Below, piece by piece: positions 8,766-16,403 of a stretch of 64,000 nucleotides of DNA (positions within the stretch are counted from its first letter, which is position 1; each line of letters opens with the position of its first letter). Location of the stretch: contig NC_014391.1 in the NCBI RefSeq assembly GCF_000145235.1, positions 186,001 through 250,000 on the forward strand, read 5' to 3'. The translations under genes and the position numbers were made by a program. Origin of the DNA: Micromonospora aurantiaca ATCC 27029 (GTDB lineage: Bacteria > Actinomycetota > Actinomycetes > Mycobacteriales > Micromonosporaceae). The notes beneath the pieces were generated by a model. The model was not told where the DNA came from. It ran no database searches and saw only the letters and a list, made by a program, of their open reading frames with translations.

Positions 8766-10251
8766 CCGGCCCGGGGCGCCGGCCGGCCATCCGGTTGAGC
8801 ACGTTCGCCGTGGCCCGCTCGATGCGCGGGTCGCGGTGGCCCTGCCGGTCCAGTGCCAGGGTCCAGCCGAGCGTGCCGCTGGCGAAGACGACAGCTCCGC
8901 GTGCCGTCTCGTGGACGTAGCTGCTCTGGAGCCGCCGGCCGCCCTGCTGGGCCGGGTACGGCGAGGAGCTGAGCGTGGTCCCGGCGGGCCGCGGGAGGGC
9001 CGCGTGCAGCCCGTCCGCCTCGCCCGCGACCACGCCCGGGATGCGGTCGCCGTCGGCCACGCCGGTGCCGGCCCACACCCAGTTGTCTGCGGCGCGCACC
9101 ACGAGCGGCTGCGGGGTCAACACGATGCCGTTGTACTGCACGCCGAGCAGCGCCTGTTCCGGCCGGTCGAGGTTGCGCCAGGTCACGGTCGGGTCGCCGA
9201 TGCCCGCGCCCGGGTCGGGAAGCGTCTTGGCGCACTCGACGAGCCGTTCGGGGCGGCCGTCGGCGGCGGCGCGTACGCGGGCGTGCCAGTAGACGCTGTT
9301 CGCGCCGAGGAACGCGAGGCTGGTGCCCCCGTCCAGGCCGACCTCGGTGGCGCGGCGCATCTCGGCCGACCAGTACTCGTCGTGCCCGCAGAACACCAGA
9401 CCCCGGTACCGGGCCGGGTCGAGGCGCCCGGAGTGCAGGTCGAAGCTGGTGGCGTAGCTGACGTCGTAGAGGTTGCGTTCCAGCCACCGGATCGCGGCCT
9501 CGTCGCGGTCGAAGTGGGTGGGCAGGCCGGCGCCGGAGTACGGGCGGTCGAACGTGACTGCGCGTGCCCGCAGCGCCGGGTCGCGCCGCCCGTCGGCCCG
9601 GTAGCCGTTGTAGAGGCTCTTGCCGGTCCGCCGGTCGCGCGGCCACTGGTTGTACGCCTGCCAGGTGGTCACCGGCAGCACCACGCAGAGCGCGGCCGGG
9701 CGCCGGTCGTCGCGTACCACGAACGGCGTGCAGGCCCGCCAGCCGTCGGCCGAGGTGAAGACCGCCTGGTAGAGGCCGGAGGTCCAGCCGTGCGGGACGG
9801 ACAGGCGCCAGGACACCGGCCACCGGCAGTCGAGCACACCGGTGTCCGGGTCGGCCACCGGCACCGGCTGCGGTACGCCGCGCAGTTCGGGGCTGGTCAG
9901 CATCGTGCGGGCGCCCGCGCCGTCGTACCAGCCGAGGCGGTGCACGCTGATCCGGAACCGGCCGCCCGGGTTGACCGCGACGTGGAAGTCGATCTCCTCG
10001 CCGGGGGCGACGCTCGTCGTCGAGGCGTACCCCTGGATCTGGCGCCGCCGGTCGTCGGCGGCCCGGCCGCCGTGCTCGGGCCACCACGGCTCACCGGCGG
10101 CGCGGTTCTCCCGCTCGACGGGCGGGACCGGCCACCGGGTGGGTGAGTCGTCGGGCCGGCCGCCGAGGACCGGGTCGAACGGGCCGAGCGCGGCGGCGGA
10201 CGCGCCGCCGACGAGGAGGCCGAGTGCGGTACGCCGCCGAAGCCTGTCCAT
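8749..10251 (-). CDS. Secreted protein with N,N-dimethylformamidase beta-subunit-like domain
   Basis: 500 residues. The N-terminus carries consecutive arginines and a hydrophobic stretch (RRRTALGLLVGGASAAAL), a probable Tat signal. Residues about 60-140 form an Ig-like beta domain (GYASTTSVAPGEEIDFHVAV ... SVHRLGWYDG). The rest matches the large C-terminal domain of DMFase-like proteins, with YNQWPRDRRTGKSLYNGY, FDRPYSG, NLYDVSYATSFDLH, GHDEYWSAEMR and FLGANSVYWHAR. Most actinobacterial members have no known substrate. DMF hydrolysis should not be assumed because no small alpha subunit is present. The ATG at 10251 has GGGGAG eight bases upstream. Transcribed alone. Confidence 0.8.
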   Translation of the reverse strand: MDRLRRRTALGLLVGGASAAALGPFDPVLGGRPDDSPTRWPVPPVERENRAAGEPWWPEHGGRAADDRRRQIQGYASTTSVAPGEEIDFHVAVNPGGRFRISVHRLGWYDGAGARTMLTSPELRGVPQPVPVADPDTGVLDCRWPVSWRLSVPHGWTSGLYQAVFTSADGWRACTPFVVRDDRRPAALCVVLPVTTWQAYNQWPRDRRTGKSLYNGYRADGRRDPALRARAVTFDRPYSGAGLPTHFDRDEAAIRWLERNLYDVSYATSFDLHSGRLDPARYRGLVFCGHDEYWSAEMRRATEVGLDGGTSLAFLGANSVYWHARVRAAADGRPERLVECAKTLPDPGAGIGDPTVTWRNLDRPEQALLGVQYNGIVLTPQPLVVRAADNWVWAGTGVADGDRIPGVVAGEADGLHAALPRPAGTTLSSSPYPAQQGGRRLQSSYVHETARGAVVFASGTLGWTLALDRQGHRDPRIERATANVLNRMAGRRPGPVSPES

Positions 10252-10328
10252 TGTGGTGCTCCCCGTTTCCCCGTTCGATCGGGGGAGACCGTAGCACCGG
10301 AGGACGGCAGCCGTGTGACCGATGTGGA

Positions 10329-11894
10329 TCAGTCGAAGTAGCGGCGCAGCTCCCGGGTGAGCACCTTGCCGGTGGCGTTGCGCGGCAGGTACTTGACGAA
10401 CACCACGTCGCGGGGCACGGAGAAGCGGGCCAGGTAGCGCCGGACGTACTCGCGGACCGCCTCCGGGTCGAGCGTCTCGCCGGTGCGCAGCGCGAGGAAC
10501 GCGGCCAGCCGCTGGCCGTAGTCGGGGTCCGGTACGCCGATCACGGCGACCTCGCGGACCTGCGGCAACCGGGCGATCAGATCCTCCACCTCGGACGGGA
10601 AGACGTTCTCGCCGCCCGAGACGATCATGTCGTCGGCCCGGCCGTCGACGAAGAGCAGACCGTCGGCGTTCAGCCGGCCCAGGTCGCCGGTGTCGAGCAG
10701 GCCGTCGCGGCTCTCCCGGCCGGCGCCCGAGGTGTAGCCCTCGAACAGCATCTCGTTGCCGACGAAGATCCGCCCGACCTCGCCGTCGCGGACCGGCCGG
10801 CCGGTCTCGTCCAGGATGGCCAGCCGGGTGCCGTGCGGCGGCCGGCCCGCGGTGGTGGGCGCGGCGCGCAGCTCGGCCGGGCCGGCGATGGAGGCCCAGG
10901 AGACCTCGGTCGAGCCGTAGAGGTTGTAGAGCACGTCGCCGTACCGGTCCATGAACGCCGTGGCCAGGTTTCCGGGCAGCGCGGATCCGCTGACCGCGAC
11001 CACCTTGAGTGGCGGCCGGGGCTGCGGCGGCGCCACCTCCATCAGCCGTTGCAGCATCACCGGTACGGCGAACATCGCATCGCACGGTTGAGCGGCGAGC
11101 GCGGCGAGCGTGGCGGCCGGGTCGAAGCGCCGGTGCAGTACGACTGTGGCGCGCAGCGCGAACGACACCTGAAGCGCGGCGTACCCCCAGGTGTGGAAGA
11201 TCGGCGCGGCGATCATCACGGTGTCCCGCGCGTGCAGCGGTATGCGGTCGATGATGGACACCAGCGGGCCGAAGCCGTGCGGGGTGGGCCGGCGGGCGCC
11301 CTTGGGCGCGCCGGTGGTGCCGGAGGTCAGCACGATGGTGCGGCCGTCCCGCTCCGGCGGCTGGAGCTTCTCGCCGGGCACGGCGGCGGCGATCAGCTCC
11401 TCCTGCCGCCGCTCGTCGACCCGGTGCAGCTCGGCCGGGAGGCCGAGGACGCGCTCGGTGAACTCGCCGTCGTGCACCAGGACGCGCAGGCCCTGTTCCT
11501 CGGCCACAGTCACCAGTTGAGCGGCGGACAGCCCGGTGTTGACCAGGACGGCGTCCGCGCCGAGCAGCATCGCTGCCACTATCGCCTCGATCAGGCCGTG
11601 GTGGTTGCGGCAGAGCACACCGACCCGGTCGCCGGTCTGCACGCCGAGGTGGGAGCGCAGCGACCGGGCCAGCCGCTCGGAGCGGTCGAGCAGTTCCTGG
11701 TACGTCATGGTGGCGCCCTGCTCGTCGACCACGGCGACACGGCCGGGGTCGCGGGCGGCGGCCTGGCGCAGCTCCCCGGCGAGGCTCCAGCCCCACCGGC
11801 GCAGCGCGTTGAGCTGGGAGACCACGCGGATCGGTCCGCCCGGGGCGAGCAGTCCACGTCGGGTCAGCGTGGCGGCGATGAACGGCAGGTCCAC
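10329..11894 (-). CDS. AMP-dependent acyl-CoA ligase (FadD-like)
   Basis: Adenylate-forming enzyme of 521 residues that would activate a carboxylic acid, probably a fatty or branched acid, to its CoA thioester. Visible motifs are the phosphate loop LTSGTTGAPKGARR, the aromatic motif LYGSTEVS, the hinge region LDTGDLG...VDGRADDMIVSGGENVFPSEVE, and the C-terminal catalytic lysine in YLPRNATGKVLTRELR. The GTG at 11894 has AAGGAG upstream. It lies 167 bp downstream of the acyl-CoA dehydrogenase gene on the same strand and probably belongs to the same pathway, though the intervening hairpin suggests a separate transcript. The exact acyl substrate cannot be read from the sequence. Confidence 0.88.
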   Translation of the reverse strand: MDLPFIAATLTRRGLLAPGGPIRVVSQLNALRRWGWSLAGELRQAAARDPGRVAVVDEQGATMTYQELLDRSERLARSLRSHLGVQTGDRVGVLCRNHHGLIEAIVAAMLLGADAVLVNTGLSAAQLVTVAEEQGLRVLVHDGEFTERVLGLPAELHRVDERRQEELIAAAVPGEKLQPPERDGRTIVLTSGTTGAPKGARRPTPHGFGPLVSIIDRIPLHARDTVMIAAPIFHTWGYAALQVSFALRATVVLHRRFDPAATLAALAAQPCDAMFAVPVMLQRLMEVAPPQPRPPLKVVAVSGSALPGNLATAFMDRYGDVLYNLYGSTEVSWASIAGPAELRAAPTTAGRPPHGTRLAILDETGRPVRDGEVGRIFVGNEMLFEGYTSGAGRESRDGLLDTGDLGRLNADGLLFVDGRADDMIVSGGENVFPSEVEDLIARLPQVREVAVIGVPDPDYGQRLAAFLALRTGETLDPEAVREYVRRYLARFSVPRDVVFVKYLPRNATGKVLTRELRRYFD

Positions 11895-12006
11895 GGCGCA
11901 ACTCCTTCGCGTTCGTGGTTCGTCGACCAGGCTCCGGACGGTCGGCCGTCCGGTTCGGCATGATCTTGCGCCCGATCGCGGTTCGGGTCGGCCCGGGAGC
12001 GGCGAC

Positions 12007-12050
12007 CCGGCCCGCGACGGCGTGCGACGTCGTCACGGGCCGGGCCGCGG
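12007..12050 (-). terminator. Probable terminator of the SCP2 - acyl-CoA dehydrogenase operon
   Basis: GC-rich imperfect hairpin about 12-55 bases after the acyl-CoA dehydrogenase stop. Arms are GGCCCGCGACG and CGTCG(TCA)CGGGCC with a three-base bulge. No U-tract. Confidence 0.4.
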
Positions 12051-12061
12051 CCCGCCGGCGG

Positions 12062-13276
12062 TCAGCGGATCTGCATCCCGGAGATGGCCCGGGAGATGAC
12101 CAGCCGCTGGATCTCGGAGGTGCCCTCGAAGATGGTGTAGATCTTGGCGTCGCGGTACCACCGCTCGACCGGGTGGTCGCGCAGGAAGCCGGCGCCGCCG
12201 AGGAGCTGGACCGCCTTGTCGGTCACCGAGACGGCCACCTCACCGGCCTTGAGCTTGGACATCGAGCCCTCGCCCGCGGTGAACGGCCGGTTGTTGCGGC
12301 CCATCCAGGAGGCGCGCCAGACCAGCAGCCGGGCCGCGTCGATCTCCATCTTCATGTCGGCGAGCGCGAACGCGACCGCCTGGTTGGAGATGATCGGCCG
12401 TCCGAACTGGACCCGCTCCTTGGCGTAGTCCAGGGCGTACTCGTAGGCGGCGCGGGCCACGCCGAGCGCCTGCGCGCCGACTGTCGGGCGGGACAGCTCG
12501 AACGTCCGCATCGCCGCCTGGCCGGAGGCGCGCTGCCCGGACCGGGCGCGGGCCAGACGCTCGTCGAGCGCGTCCTTGCCGCCGAGCAGGCAGCGGCCTG
12601 GCACCCGGACGTCGTCGAGGAAGACGTCCGCGGTGTGCGAGGCGCGCAGCCCCAGCTTGCGCAGCTTGCGGGTGGCGGTCAGACCGGGAGTGCCGGGGGG
12701 TACGACGAACGCGGCCTGGCCGCGCGAGCCCAGCTCGGGCTCGATCGAGGCGGTGACCACGTGCACCCCGGCGATGCCGCCGTTGGTGGCGTACGCCTTC
12801 TGCCCGTTGAGCACCCACTCGTCGGTGGCCTCGTCGTAGACGGCGCGGGTACGCATCGAGCCGACGTCGGATCCGGCCTCCGGCTCGCTCGTGCAGAACG
12901 CGGCCACGGCCGGGGAGTCGACGTCGCCGAAGCACTGCGGCACCCATTCGACGAGCTGCTCGGGGGTGCCGGCGCCGTAGATCGCAGCGACCGCGAGGGA
13001 GGTGCCGAAGATGCTCAGGCCGATGCCGGCGTCACCCCAGAAGAGTTCCTCGCTGGCGATCGGCAGGGAGAGGCCGGTGGGGTCGGCCCAGCAGGTGGCG
13101 AGGAACTCGAACCCGTACAGGCCGACCTTCGCGGCCTCCTGGATGATCGGCCACGGGGTCTCCTCCCGGGCGTCCCACTCGGCCGCGGCCGGGCGCACGA
13201 CCTCGGCGGCGAAGCCGTGCACCCAGTCGCGAAGGTCCCGCTGTTCCTCGTTCAGGTCGAGCGAGAACTCGGCCAT
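12062..13276 (-). CDS. Acyl-CoA dehydrogenase
   Basis: FAD-dependent alpha,beta-dehydrogenation of an acyl-CoA. The 404-residue protein has the family's helical N-domain, the FAD/substrate signature FCTSEPEAGSDVGSMRTRA, the beta domain (KLGLRASHTADVFLDDVRVP), and the C-terminal helical domain with ERVQFGRPI, QLLGGAGF and YTIFEGTSEIQRLVISR. The E of YTIFEGTSE sits near the usual catalytic base position for this class. The start lies 1 bp after the SCP2 stop, so the two genes are co-transcribed and probably translationally coupled. The block is likely repressed by the divergent TetR protein. Confidence 0.93.
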   Translation of the reverse strand: MAEFSLDLNEEQRDLRDWVHGFAAEVVRPAAAEWDAREETPWPIIQEAAKVGLYGFEFLATCWADPTGLSLPIASEELFWGDAGIGLSIFGTSLAVAAIYGAGTPEQLVEWVPQCFGDVDSPAVAAFCTSEPEAGSDVGSMRTRAVYDEATDEWVLNGQKAYATNGGIAGVHVVTASIEPELGSRGQAAFVVPPGTPGLTATRKLRKLGLRASHTADVFLDDVRVPGRCLLGGKDALDERLARARSGQRASGQAAMRTFELSRPTVGAQALGVARAAYEYALDYAKERVQFGRPIISNQAVAFALADMKMEIDAARLLVWRASWMGRNNRPFTAGEGSMSKLKAGEVAVSVTDKAVQLLGGAGFLRDHPVERWYRDAKIYTIFEGTSEIQRLVISRAISGMQIR

Positions 13277-13277
13277 G

Positions 13278-13730
13278 TCAGGCCTTGGGGATGTCGAACA
13301 GGTTGGCGATGTTGGCGGCCAGGCCCAGGTCGCCCTTGGCCTTCAGCTTGCCGGTCATGAACATCATCACCGGGTTGGCGCCACCGGAGACGATCTTCAG
13401 GAACTCGACCGGGCCCATGGTGAGGCTCAGCTTCGGGTCGCGGGTCGCGGTCTCCGAGACGGTGCAGGTGCCGTTCTCGATGACGATCTCGTAGGTGTCG
13501 GTGCCACCGTCCGGACGGCCGGTGATGTTCCAGTGGATGACCGCGTTGGTGGCACCGGCGCGGTCGGCGCGGAACAGCGTGGGCATCCGGTTGAAGACCT
13601 CGCTGAGGATCTTGCCGCGCGCCTCGCCGGACATGATCTCGTTGATCTTGGCGTCCGGCGTGGACTTGACCAGCTGCGCGAACTCCTTCGGGCCGACGTT
13701 CGCGAAGTTGGCCGGGTCGAAGTCAGTCAT
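13278..13730 (-). CDS. SCP2 sterol-carrier-domain protein
   Basis: Small (150-residue) SCP-2 fold protein that would bind lipids or acyl-CoAs in a hydrophobic tunnel. The middle (AVIHWNITGRPDGGTDTYEIVIENGTCTV region) gives the beta sheet, and the C-terminal part SLTMGPVEFLKIVSG...MMFMTGKLKAKGDLGLAANI is the typical SCP2 ending. It is the first gene of a two-gene operon with acyl-CoA dehydrogenase and is read from a promoter region shared with the divergent TetR gene, so a carrier role for the dehydrogenase substrate is plausible. Known of the family: lipid binding. Inferred: the partnership. Confidence 0.88.
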   Translation of the reverse strand: MTDFDPANFANVGPKEFAQLVKSTPDAKINEIMSGEARGKILSEVFNRMPTLFRADRAGATNAVIHWNITGRPDGGTDTYEIVIENGTCTVSETATRDPKLSLTMGPVEFLKIVSGGANPVMMFMTGKLKAKGDLGLAANIANLFDIPKA

Positions 13731-13762
13731 GGGGGATTGCACCTCTCGGGCGGGGCCACTTT

Positions 13763-13784
13763 GGTTACTCTGGCGTAACCTTAC
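13763..13784. promoter_or_regulatory. Candidate TetR operator between SCP2 and tetR
   Basis: Inverted repeat GGTTAC (13763-13768) / GTAACC (13775-13780), overlapped by a second small dyad GTAA-CC-TTAC (13775-13784), in the 78-bp gap between the divergent starts. Position and symmetry fit an operator controlling both directions. Confidence 0.55.
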
Positions 13785-13808
13785 GCACGGGTAGGTATGC
13801 TCGCAAGG

Positions 13809-14450
13809 GTGTCCAGCACGCCGACCTTCAAGCGCCTCCCCCGCGCCGTACGCGAGCAGCAGATGCTCGACGCGGCGGTGAAGGTGTTCTCCCGCCGCGG
13901 CTTCCACGCCGCCAGCATGGACGAGATCGCCGACGACGCCGGCATCTCCAAGCCGATGGTGTACGCCTACCTCGGCACCAAGGAGGAACTCTTCATCGCC
14001 TGCCTGCACCGGGAGAGCACCCGGATGATGGAGGCGATCGCCGGCGCGGCCGCCCCCGACCTGCCCGCCGACGAGCGGCTCTGGCGCGGACTGCGCGCGT
14101 TCTTCGGCTTCGTCGGCGCGCACCGGGACGGCTGGGCGGTCCTCTACCGGCAGGCCCGCGGCTCCCAGCCGTTCGCCGCCGAACTCGCCGCCATGCGCGG
14201 CCGGCTGGTCGAGGTGGTCGCCGGCATGCTCGACCACGCGTTGCGCGCCTCCGGCCGCGAGGTCGGCGCCACCGACCTGGAGGTGGTCGCGTACGGGCTG
14301 GTGGGCGCCAGTGAGTCGCTCGCCGACTGGCTGGCCGACCACCCCGAGGCGGACGCCGGGAAGACAGCGACCCGGATGATGAACGTGGCCTGGCTCGGCG
14401 CCGACCAGCTCCTGCGCGGCGTCACCTGGCACCCGCCCGCCGCGGGGTAA
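13809..14450 (+). CDS. TetR-family transcriptional regulator
   Basis: The N-terminal helix-turn-helix (AVREQQMLDAAVKVFSRRGF, then DEIADDAGISKPMVYAYLGTKEELF) is a classic TetR DNA-binding domain. The C-terminal domain (about residues 70-213) is a ligand-binding helical bundle of the type seen in fatty-acid regulators. It is divergent from the SCP2 - acyl-CoA dehydrogenase operon with a dyad in between, so local repression relieved by an acyl-CoA is likely but inferred. The start is either ATG 13797 or GTG 13809. I prefer GTG because a -10-like TATGCT ends seven bases before it, as in leaderless actinobacterial mRNAs, and no good SD serves the ATG. The TAA stop abuts a GGAAGGGCCCC repeat. Confidence 0.88.
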   Translation: MSSTPTFKRLPRAVREQQMLDAAVKVFSRRGFHAASMDEIADDAGISKPMVYAYLGTKEELFIACLHRESTRMMEAIAGAAAPDLPADERLWRGLRAFFGFVGAHRDGWAVLYRQARGSQPFAAELAAMRGRLVEVVAGMLDHALRASGREVGATDLEVVAYGLVGASESLADWLADHPEADAGKTATRMMNVAWLGADQLLRGVTWHPPAAG

Positions 14451-14500
14451 GGAAGGGCCCCTTCTTAACGCCTCCGGTAGTACAAGGGCCCCTTGTTAAC
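14451..14500 (+). repeat. GGAAGGGCCCC-family repeat, copy A
   Basis: About 50 bp beginning GGAAGGGCCCCTTCTTAACG and ending AAGGGCCCCTTGTTAAC, two direct half-units with spacer CCTCCGGTAGTAC. It starts immediately after the tetR stop, and its GTTAAC end provides the complement of the TAA stop of the convergent dedA gene. Copies B-D are at 15142, 18063 and 43918. Confidence 0.8.
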
Positions 14501-15119
14501 AGTCGCGCCGGGCGGCAGCCCGCCGGTGCGCCCGCCGCCGGCCCCAGCGGACGGCCTCGAACAGGCCGGTGACGGCCAGCGAGATGGCCACGCCGGCGAG
14601 CAGCCCGGACAGCGGGTTGTGCTCGAACGCCAGGCCGCCGAAGTAGCCGAGCAGCCCGCAGTAGACCCCCCAGGTGGCGCACGCCAGGCCGTCGTACAGC
14701 AGGAACGTGCGCGCCGGATAGCGGACCGCGCCCATGGTCAGCGTGACGGCGGTCCGGCCGCCGGGGACGTACCGGGCGGTGGTCAGGATCATCCCGCCGC
14801 GTCTGTCGACCGCCCGGCGGGCCCACTCCGAGCTGGCCCGCCGCCTGCTGTCCGCCGGGAAGCGGGCCAGCCGGTGCGCGCCGCCGCCGCGCCCGATCGC
14901 GTACGAGATGTGGTCGCCGGCGAGCGCGCCGAACGCGGCGGTCACGATCACCAGCACCAGGTTCGGCTCGCCGCCGGCCGCGAAGACCCCGGCGGTGATC
15001 ACCACTGTCTCGCCCGGTACCGCCGGAAAGAACGCGTCGACGGCGGTGACCGCGATGATCACCAGGTACACCCACGGCGACGTCACCGTGTGGTGCAGCA
15101 GGTCGAGCACGTCCCCCAT
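14496..15119 (-). CDS. DedA-family membrane protein
   Basis: 207-residue polytopic protein of the DedA / SNARE-associated family, probable undecaprenyl-phosphate or phospholipid translocases. Seen: DAFFPAVPGETVVITAG (re-entrant loop region with conserved FFPxxPGE), GDHISYAIGR, the RYVPGGRTAVTLTMG motif typical of DedA, and several hydrophobic segments including LLYDGLACATWGVYCGLLGYFGG. The C-terminus is Arg-rich, and the TAA stop lies inside repeat copy A. ATG at 15119. It is separated from the upstream PurA-like gene by only 24 bp. That gene's own stop lies in repeat copy B, which spans much of the gap. Confidence 0.85.
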   Translation of the reverse strand: MGDVLDLLHHTVTSPWVYLVIIAVTAVDAFFPAVPGETVVITAGVFAAGGEPNLVLVIVTAAFGALAGDHISYAIGRGGGAHRLARFPADSRRRASSEWARRAVDRRGGMILTTARYVPGGRTAVTLTMGAVRYPARTFLLYDGLACATWGVYCGLLGYFGGLAFEHNPLSGLLAGVAISLAVTGLFEAVRWGRRRAHRRAAARRDC

Positions 15120-15141
15120 GCACCCATGCTCGGGGGTGCGG

Positions 15142-15194
15142 TGTTAAGCAGGGGCCCTTCCCATACAAAAGGCGTTAACAAGGGGCCCTTCCTT
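15142..15194 (-). repeat. GGAAGGGCCCC-family repeat, copy B, forming the 3' end of the PurA-like gene
   Basis: Read on the minus strand it begins AAGGAAGGGCCCCTTGTTAA, continues CGCCTTTTGTATG and ends GGAAGGGCCCCTGCTTAAC. It is translated as the last ~17 residues of the PurA-like protein (from KEGPLVNAF), and its final GCTTAA gives Ala-stop. The frame is the same as that of copy C in the pseudokinase gene. Confidence 0.85.
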
Positions 15195-16403
15195 CTCCTC
15201 GGCCGTCGGCCCGCGCGACGTGAGCACCACCGGCGCGCCCAGCGCCTCCGAGACCGCAGCCGGCCAGTCGCTCGGTGACTCGCTAAGCACCGGCCGAGCC
15301 CGCATCAGCCGCTCGGTGAGCGCCGCCTGCCGGTCCAGGTCACCGGCCGGGCCGGGGACGAGCCGGTCCAGGCCCTCGTACCGGCGGCAGATCCGCAGCT
15401 CGGGCCGGGCCAGGTCGAGGTGGGTGAGCGCCAGCCCGTCCACGCCACCTGCCACCTCCAGCGCGTACCGGTGGGCGACCGCGTCGAAGTGCCCGAACCG
15501 GAACCGCCCCTGCCAGGGGTTCGTTCCGTTGTGCCGGTCGCGGAACGGCAGCGCCGCGTCCTCGGTGACCAGCGGTCCGGGACCGTGCCGGGTGGTGGTC
15601 GTGCGCAGCACGCCGAGCCGCTGCGCGGTCCCGGCCATGCCCGCCTCGGCGAGCAGCGTCTCGGCGTTGGCGAACGTCGTGGTGCTCCACGTCGTGTACG
15701 GGTGGAAGCCGTGCCACTCGTCCAGCAGCACCCCCTGCGCGCCCTCGAACACGCAGGTGCCCTCGCGCAGGGCACCTGCCAGCCAGGTCCGGTCGACGAT
15801 TGCCACCCGGCGCGCGAAGGCCGCGTACGCGGGCAGGCAGTCGTCCACCGGTGGCGCGTCGAGCGGGCCCAGCTCGGCGGTGAGCCGGTCCCGCAGCGCG
15901 GTCAGTCGCCGGCGCAGCACCGCCGGGCGGCGGCAGTCAGCCACCCGGGGTGCCTCGTCGGGGTGGGCGAGGCCGTACGCGACCGCCTCGCCCACCCCGA
16001 GCCCGCAGGAGCCGTGCCGGTCGGCTCCCCGGGCGATCTCCCGGGCGCGGTTCGCGGCCCGGTGGTACGGGGTGGCGAGCAGCGCCTCCCCGTCCACAGT
16101 CAGACGGTCGAGCGCGTCGGGCACGCCCACCGACGCGAGGTGGTCGGCCTCGGCGGCCAGCGCCAGCGGGTCCACCACCACGTGCCGCGCCAGGTGCGTG
16201 CGTACCCCCGGACGGAACGTCCCGGCGCCGAACTGCGCGAACGTGTGGTGCCTCCCGTCGCGCAGGACGACGTTGTGCGCCGCCTGCGCGCCCCCGTTGA
16301 ACCGGACCACCGTGTGGACCTGCCGGGTGGCGCAGAGCAGGTCCACCACTGTGCCCTTGCCGGCGTCGCCGTAGCCGAGGTCGACCACCGTCACGTGGTT
16401 CAC
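15144..16403 (-). CDS. Divergent adenylosuccinate synthetase-like ligase (PurA paralogue)
   Basis: 419 residues with the PurA fold from end to end but altered substrate loops. Retained are GYGDAGKGT (residues 10-18; PurA has QWGDEGKGK, and Asp13 and Lys16 are kept), a catalytic His candidate at 43 (GGAQAAHNVV), FEGAQGVLLD, TTRHGPGPLVTED and THLDL. Changed are the IMP loop, GSCGLGVGEAV instead of [11 protein letters not shown], and HGFHPYTTW instead of [11 protein letters not shown] true purA exists at 4998, so this copy probably joins Asp or another amine to a different nucleotide or base, in the way phage PurZ uses dGMP. The substrate is unknown. It is last gene of a four-gene operon, overlapping the vWA gene by 4 bp. 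The last ~17 codons come from repeat copy B. Confidence 0.75.
   Translation of the reverse strand: MNHVTVVDLGYGDAGKGTVVDLLCATRQVHTVVRFNGGAQAAHNVVLRDGRHHTFAQFGAGTFRPGVRTHLARHVVVDPLALAAEADHLASVGVPDALDRLTVDGEALLATPYHRAANRAREIARGADRHGSCGLGVGEAVAYGLAHPDEAPRVADCRRPAVLRRRLTALRDRLTAELGPLDAPPVDDCLPAYAAFARRVAIVDRTWLAGALREGTCVFEGAQGVLLDEWHGFHPYTTWSTTTFANAETLLAEAGMAGTAQRLGVLRTTTTRHGPGPLVTEDAALPFRDRHNGTNPWQGRFRFGHFDAVAHRYALEVAGGVDGLALTHLDLARPELRICRRYEGLDRLVPGPAGDLDRQAALTERLMRARPVLSESPSDWPAAVSEALGAPVVLTSRGPTAEEKEGPLVNAFCMGRAPA

Noticed and set aside
8749..10251. Genuine N,N-dimethylformamidase
   Set aside because: Only the beta-subunit-like C-terminal domain is matched, the protein is exported by a Tat-like signal and no alpha-subunit gene is adjacent.
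10329..11894. Part of an NRPS/PKS cluster
   Set aside because: A lone adenylate-forming enzyme without carrier or condensation domains. Neighbours are beta-oxidation type genes.
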